DNA of 64,000 nt from assembly GCA_019914945.1 (NCBI GenBank), contig CM034107.1, positions 4,650,001-4,714,000 of the forward strand, read 5' to 3'. How positions within the stretch are numbered: the stretch's first letter is position 1; the number at the start of each line of letters is the position of its first letter. Both the position numbers and the translations under genes were made by a program. This document shows positions 59,001 through 64,000 of the stretch, in pieces. The notes below the pieces were generated by a model. It saw only the letters and a list, made by a program, of their open reading frames with translations. It was not told where the DNA came from and searched no databases. This stretch comes from Typha latifolia. Its lineage: Eukaryota > Streptophyta > Magnoliopsida > Poales > Typhaceae.

Positions 59001-61450
59001 AAGGGAGGATGAGACCATGAGGAAGCAAGCACCACCAAGAAATGATATCACCAGCAAAGGAAAACTTTTCCCTAGATATCTTCCTTTATGCTTCTAGTTC
59101 ACTTTAAAAGAGGAAAGAAACATCTATGATTTGTACTAGGATAAACCTTGCAAAACTCCAAATTTGATTCAAAATATAAATTCTCCATTGTTGTTATGTG
59201 CATGTTGTCTGAATGCCTTTAAGTGTTGTTCGAACTCTACTTAAGTTTTCTTAATGTGGCATTCTAGCTATTCGAATGCCATTAACCCTATCTAAACGAG
59301 ATTCTAAAATTTGCATGCTAAATTTGAATTCTGCTTCAAATGTTTTAATTTTCTCACATAATTTGATCTTCTATAAACTCTGACTTGACTATATACTTAA
59401 ATCTAAATTATACAACTCAATAAAAATGTAATTTTGTCTACGAATATGTCATTACAAATTTATTGTAGTTACAATCTCCTTGGCAATTTCATAACAATAC
59501 ACAATTCTTAAACAAATCTTTAGATTTCACAAATTTTTCTAAGGTTAAGACACACGAATTTATTTCATATATTGCATTTATTCCCTTTAAAGATAAAAAA
59601 AGAACACTAGAAATAATCCTACGAAAAGCATGTGTAATATGAAATTAATTTGATACACAATTTTTAAAACAAATCCCAAATCAAATTTCATATTTGAATT
59701 GTAGTAATAATAAAGTTGTCACATGATATTTTTGGCTAAGTAACAATTATGCAATAAGCTCATAGTACATATATCATAGTGACTACCATACTTGATCAAG
59801 CAAGTCAAATAAGGATATCAATATCATGCCAAGGAAATAGAACATAACCAATAAAAAACAAAAATTCAATATATGCTAAAGTAAACAAGTCCATTGTCAT
59901 CAAGTCATGAAATATGTAAATTACTTCTAAAACTCCCCCTATAATTCCTAAGTCCAAGCCAGAGATAGTAAATCCCACTCTCTCTTTTTTTTGTTATAAA
60001 TTGACAAGGTAAGAAAATATTAAAGTAAAAACTAATGAATTCTTGAGGAGTATTAACACAATTTAGATTTAGTGTGACATTTTTTTATCTCATCTATGAC
60101 AAAATAGAAATTAAAAAAAATTATATGAATATTCTTCCTATTCATAGCATGCCTTTCATCAAAAATATATATAGGTCTCACTAGATAAAGTGTAGAAATA
60201 ATATCGCATCGCTTTCTATTGAAGATATATCTAAAATGGTGTTTCTGATATAATCATGCTCTTCATATTATTATTATTTTTTCCATTCCTTCTGAGCTCT
60301 AGGTGATCTCTTCTGCAGTTTGGAATTTCTTTTTTCTCGTCGACAAAAGTGGAAGTAAATGTGTCACTTTGATATTTCAATCCTTGCTCTTTCTTTTCCT
60401 CCTTTTGATTTATCTTCAACGAACCTAGTGAGAATTTAAGAAGAGGTTGATTAGCCTTTAGTAAATTAAATTCTAATTTCCTTATTCTCTCGTCAAGGCA
60501 TCACCTAAATTCTATTTGTTTTTATATATATGAGCATCTAAACATTTAATTTTATCAAGTAAGAATTTTTTTCCAAAACTATATCATGAGAGAGAGAGAT
60601 AAGGAATTCTTCGGATCTTGTTGAAGCTTTTTTTTTTTCCTCTTCTTTAAGGCATTCTCCTTCATTAATCTACTTGTCTAGTAGTTCATTCATTTCTTCC
60701 TTCTTCGTTGTCAAGCTTTGTATCTTTCCTACAAATTTAATATTTCCTTTTTGCAATTGGTAAAATTCTTTAAATATGACATCGTAAGTGGCTTGAAGGT
60801 CGTTATTAATCGCCGCTCTCAAATTGTCTATCTAAATGAGATATCTCATAATAATTTATCGATAGATAACAAGTAAGAACTTAGAACTATTAACTCGTCT
60901 TAGTTAGAATCTATAGATATTACTTGAAAATAGTAGAAAAAATGCATAAGAAATCAAATCAAGCAAAAAATGCATAAGAAATCAAATCAAGCTCATGATG
61001 ATGACACCATTTCTAATCATAAGTCAATATGATTAATCCGAGGGTGACCTACTCTGATACCAATTGAAAATTTGTAAGAGACAGAGATTCCTAGTTTGAC
61101 TAGATTTAGAGATATATATAAAAAGTTCAACTCAAACTCAAATTCAAAGTTTAAATCCGAATTCTACTAGAAAAGCTGAACTCTACTAGATTTAGGAAAA
61201 TCAATTTAGAACCATATTTTGAAAACCAAACCAAAGTAGGAGATAGAAATTTAACTCCTACTCAAACTATGAAAACCCAACTCAAGTCAAAATTTGAAAA
61301 CCAAGTAAGAGGAGAACAACGAACACACGGTCCTAATATTTTTTCAACACAAAAACCTCTCAATTCGTAGAGAGGAAAAAAAAACTACAAATCCATCCAA
61401 ACCAGATCAATATATATCATAACTTTTGTAGAAATAAGTACTTAGAACTG
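59001..61450 (-). mobile_element. LTR-retrotransposon remnant, minus strand
   Basis: A primer-site-like TTGGTATCAGAGTAGGT lies on the minus strand at 61063-61047, with the presumed 5' LTR to its right (about 61064-61450 or beyond). To its left, minus-strand frames give gag-like charged, coiled-coil sequence (TTKKEEMNELLDK near 60700; KINQKEEKKEQGLKYQ at 60419-60370) full of stops. No polymerase domain was found. A direct repeat of aaatgcataagaaatcaaat occurs near 60940-60990. The left boundary is arbitrary. Confidence 0.45.
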
Positions 61451-62552
61451 GACTGTTTAAGTATTGAGGTCTATGTCTCTTGCTCAAAATTCATCTTGAT
61501 TAAATACTCCATGATTAGATTGTCTCCATATATGATTCTTAGTATATGATTTGGTTGGTCTGGCAATGTGTTTATTTAAATTTTTCAATACTTACAATCA
61601 AATTTGTAAATGATGTTATATTTTGACGTTCCTATAGCTATGCTATTGATTTTTGAGTAGCTACAGTCAAGTTTTATTAATTTGATTGAATTATGTTCTT
61701 GTTGATTTTTTTTTATACCCATGAAATACTCTATTGAGAAACTAACCAAATCTCTGGAGCTTTCTCAAGCTTGAGGTGACCTGATCTCGAGCTTAACATT
61801 ATCTAGCTTGTTTCAAGCTCGAGCCGAGCTCCAAATAAATGCCTATAAAGCTAAGCCAAGTTAGGCTCAGCTCGCTTGAGCTCAACTCATTTACACCTCT
61901 ATGCAACACTAGAATTAAAAACTTGTCGAAGATGAGTTTACCAACAAGACAGAGCTTCGGATTTCGGGAGGAGATGGTATGCCCTTTCATCGGTGAGTTC
62001 AAGATATCCATCTTGCCTCCTGAGTGAGTTTTGAGAAGCTTTTGACAAGGGTTTCATTCAATAAATCCATTTCAGATTGCAAGACAAAGAGGGAGAAGAA
62101 TGACAAAAGGGCATGAGGAAGATCCATGGATAGGAAATATTTAGCAAATAAGAAGTATAATTCAGGTACTTTTGAGAACCTTTGAGGAACATCAATTCAC
62201 TTTGTTATAATTTAAAGGGAAATCGATAGGAAAAATAAAGAATTTCTTTCAAAGGGAAATGAAAAATAAAGTCCTTGGCTATATAAAAATTTTATTCACA
62301 ATATCATAACATGTAAGAGTCTAAAAAGAAATATCCCATCTTATTCAAAGTTTCTTTTTTTTTTAATTTCTAAGTTATAATTGTCAATACTCACAATGAG
62401 CTCATACGTGATGGTCATATAATTTTTGTTTAAATTAATTCCTTAATAATTTTTCAACTTTTAAATTCAAAATTTTCTCGTCTTTCGGTATTGAAACTCC
62501 TCTGAAGAAGAGCATTTAAATAGTATTTTTTTATATTAAATATTCCCAAGTT
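61451..62552. other. Intergenic region with a partial hAT-type MITE
   Basis: The part at about 61780-61905 (repeats of gagctc/aagctcgag and terminus cagctcgcttgagctcaact ending near TTTACACCTCTA) looks like the right end of a TAGAGGTGTAAA-type MITE; no left end was found. Nothing else is recognised before the tRNA gene. Confidence 0.4.
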
Positions 62553-62626
62553 GGTCCCGTAGCTCAGTTGGTTAGAGCGTTGGTCTTATGAGCCGAAGGT
62601 CGCGGGTTCGAGCCCCGCCGGGACCA
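62553..62626 (+). tRNA. tRNA-Ile (anticodon UAU by position)
   Basis: All four arms fold. Acceptor GGTCCCG pairs with CGGGACC; D arm GCTC/GAGC; anticodon stem TTGGT/GCCGA with loop CTTATGA; T arm GCGGG/CCCGC with loop TTCGAGC; discriminator A at 62626. The length is 74 nt with no intron. Pol III A box (TAGCTCAGTTGG) and B box (GGTTCGAGCCC) are intact. The anticodon at 62587-62589 is TAT, which reads the AUA isoleucine codon. Position 37 is G (62590), whereas tRNAs for ANN codons normally carry A37. CCA is not encoded, as expected for a nuclear gene; a T run follows at about 62645. Confidence 0.88.
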
Positions 62627-63041
62627 ACTCTTCTCTTCCATTAATTTTTAGATTAATATGCGCTTAAATTTTAAGAAGTCTATGTTTAAAATACTCTTTA
62701 TTTAATTTTAAATTATAGTCATTCATTTAATTTTACTTTAATCTAAGAAAATTTATTCAAGGGTATTACAATTAGTTAGCACTTATAGCTATATATTAGC
62801 TCATGTATATATTGATAACCTGATAGTTGACAAAACTAACGACACCAAGAAGTTTTAGACAAAAATGCACATATCTAATAATTAATTTATATGATAAAGA
62901 TGTAAATAATAATAAAAATACAAGTGTTTTTTTTTTTTTGGTAGATTCCTTTATACATAAATATATATAACAAAAAAAAGCAACTCAAAAGGGGACCCAT
63001 CCACCCGTCACCTTCTCATCCTACAATAACCACGACGTGTA
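62627..63041. other. Upstream region of the short-chain dehydrogenase gene
   Basis: AT-rich. A TATA-like atatatataa lies at 62961-62970, about 240 bases before the start codon. An ACGTGT element (abscisic-acid-response-like core) is at 63035-63040. No gene. Confidence 0.35.
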
Positions 63042-63043
63042 CA

Positions 63044-63048
<5 letters not shown>
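63042..63048 (+). promoter_or_regulatory. RY-type motif CATGCAT
   Basis: CATGCAT directly follows the ACGTGT core. RY plus ACGT-core pairs are typical of seed-expressed promoters, which would suit an oil-body protein. The motif may lie downstream of the transcription start, so its role is uncertain. Confidence 0.35.
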
Positions 63049-63101
<53 letters not shown>

Positions 63102-63111
63102 CTTATCTATC

Positions 63112-63178
<67 letters not shown>
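63048..63178. repeat. Two long (CT)n tracts and a short (GT)n in the leader
   Basis: CT tracts at 63048-63097 and 63117-63170, separated by 19 bases, then GTGTGTGT. They end about 30 bases before the start codon at 63207 and give spurious Arg-Glu repeat frames on the minus strand. Confidence 0.95.
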
Positions 63179-63206
63179 CTCTCTTCCAACATATATGGTA
63201 ATTATC

Positions 63207-64000
63207 ATGAGTATCTTCAACTCTATATTGAATTTTGTAGTGCCACCTGCAAGCATGGTGATGCTGGCCTTTGCATGGCCAACCTTGACCTTCTTCCATG
63301 CAATGAGGTGGCTCTTCGAAAGCTTGTTCAGAGAAAACATGGAGAACAAGGTGGTGGTCATCACCGGGGCTTCATCGGCGATCGGGGAGGTAATACCAAG
63401 ATCTTCCGTTCTTTGAATAATCTGTATTAATTATATTATATATGTTGCATTAAAAGTTTCCTTTTAAATAATTGATTCAAAAGCTTAATCACAGTAGTGT
63501 ATCTCATAACTCTAAGATGGAAAATTTGTATTCAATTGATGGTTGATCATAATATAAATGTGAGATTGATTTCATAAATGTCCATAACTCTTTCCAACGC
63601 TGAGACTAAACCCCTCATGTACATGCAATAGTATTCAGCATATACCCCTCGTAGACCTTAATGTAGTTGCAAGGATGGCCTTCTGCAAACTTGCAAAACT
63701 GGCAAAGTGTGGATGGTGATATATATATGTAAAAGAACACTAAAAAGGCGTGTATGATTTTATGTGATAAATACATGCATGGGTAACATTTTTTTTAAAT
63801 AAAAAAAAGTTGTCGGATTGTATCAAGCTTGACATGATAATAACAAATTAAGTGCAGCAAATCGCATATGAGTATGCGAGAAGGCAGGCAAATTTGGTTT
63901 TGGTGGCAAGAAGGGAGCAAAGACTGTTTGGCATAAGGGAGAATGCCAGGCTACTGGGTGCAAAGCAGGTAATGGTCATTGCTGCAGATGTTGTGAAGGA
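63207..64000 (+). CDS. 11-beta-hydroxysteroid dehydrogenase-like SDR (steroleosin type), 5' part
   Basis: Exon 1 is 63207-63389 (61 codons) and exon 2 starts at 63858 and runs off the window; only about 108 residues are visible of a protein that is usually near 300-350 aa. The N-terminus is a hydrophobic anchor with a proline knob (Pro13, Pro14, Pro25; VVPPASMVMLAFAWP), the oil-body targeting signature of steroleosins. The NADP-binding Rossmann start follows: KVVVITGASSAIGE (48-61), then AYEYARRQANLVLVARRE with the Arg pair (79-80) that favours NADP. The usual TGASSGIG has Ala for the middle Gly here (TGASSAIG), which the SDR pattern tolerates. The catalytic Ser-Tyr-Lys lies beyond the window. 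I prefer ATG 63207 over the in-frame ATG at 63171 because it gives MSIFNSILNFVVPPASM, matching the family; the earlier one starts inside the CT/GT tract. Likely role: sterol or brassinosteroid-linked oxidoreduction at oil bodies. Confidence 0.9.

Noticed and set aside
63096..63364. Minus-strand ORFs with Arg-Glu repeats
   Set aside because: They are antisense readings of the CT tracts and of the dehydrogenase exon.

Overview
This window is nuclear DNA of a flowering plant. The genes have short exons and GT-AG introns, some of them very long, embedded in AT-rich sequence full of retrotransposons, foldback elements and microsatellites. A monocot is my best guess (the AGL12/OsMADS26-type MADS gene and the style of the oil-body dehydrogenase N-terminus), but the species cannot be named from sequence alone. 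No bacterial-type system, operon or CRISPR array is present.

Six protein-coding genes were rebuilt exon by exon: (1) an ARGOS/OSR organ-size membrane protein (+, 2439-2771, single coding exon, with an overlapping upstream ORF); (2) an Alfin1-like PHD-finger chromatin reader (+, 7274-21111, five coding exons, 253 aa) whose third intron is 11.5 kb and packed with transposons; (3) a KH-domain STAR/quaking-like RNA-binding protein (-, 29019-23166, seven exons, 293 aa), convergent with the Alfin-like gene; (4) an unnamed 105-aa protein with a signal peptide and one membrane segment (-, 37487-33691, two exons); (5) an AGL12/XAL1-type MIKC MADS-box gene (+, 48853-52732, seven exons, 224 aa); (6) the 5' part of an 11-beta-hydroxysteroid-dehydrogenase-like (steroleosin-type) short-chain dehydrogenase (+, from 63207, cut by the window end). 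Exon sums are in frame for all five complete genes. There is one intact tRNA gene (anticodon UAU, 62553-62626) and a broken organelle-type tRNA-Asn half (38623-38655).

The rest is mostly mobile DNA: a decayed Ty3/gypsy 3' end (1-410); a Mutator-like MITE with 9-bp target duplications (790-1205); a hAT-like element nested in a foldback element (4933-5975); inside the Alfin-like intron, a foldback element, a short LTR element with perfect TTTTG duplications, a tRNA-derived SINE and a 3.1-kb hAT element with BED and DUF659 remnants; another nested pair (29723-31070); an antisense LTR element inside a possible solo LTR (39688-43100); and an L1-type LINE on the minus strand downstream of the MADS gene (about 59000-53040), split by an LTR-like insertion.

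The genes are unrelated in pathway (growth control, chromatin reading, RNA binding, transcription, lipid-body metabolism), as expected for a plant chromosome segment. I found no convincing new multi-gene system. The items most worth a second look are the shortened PHD finger loop, the small membrane protein, the overlapping upstream ORF of the ARGOS gene, the hAT internal duplication, the nested foldback elements with gene-like interiors, the G37 of the tRNA, and the organelle tRNA fragment.
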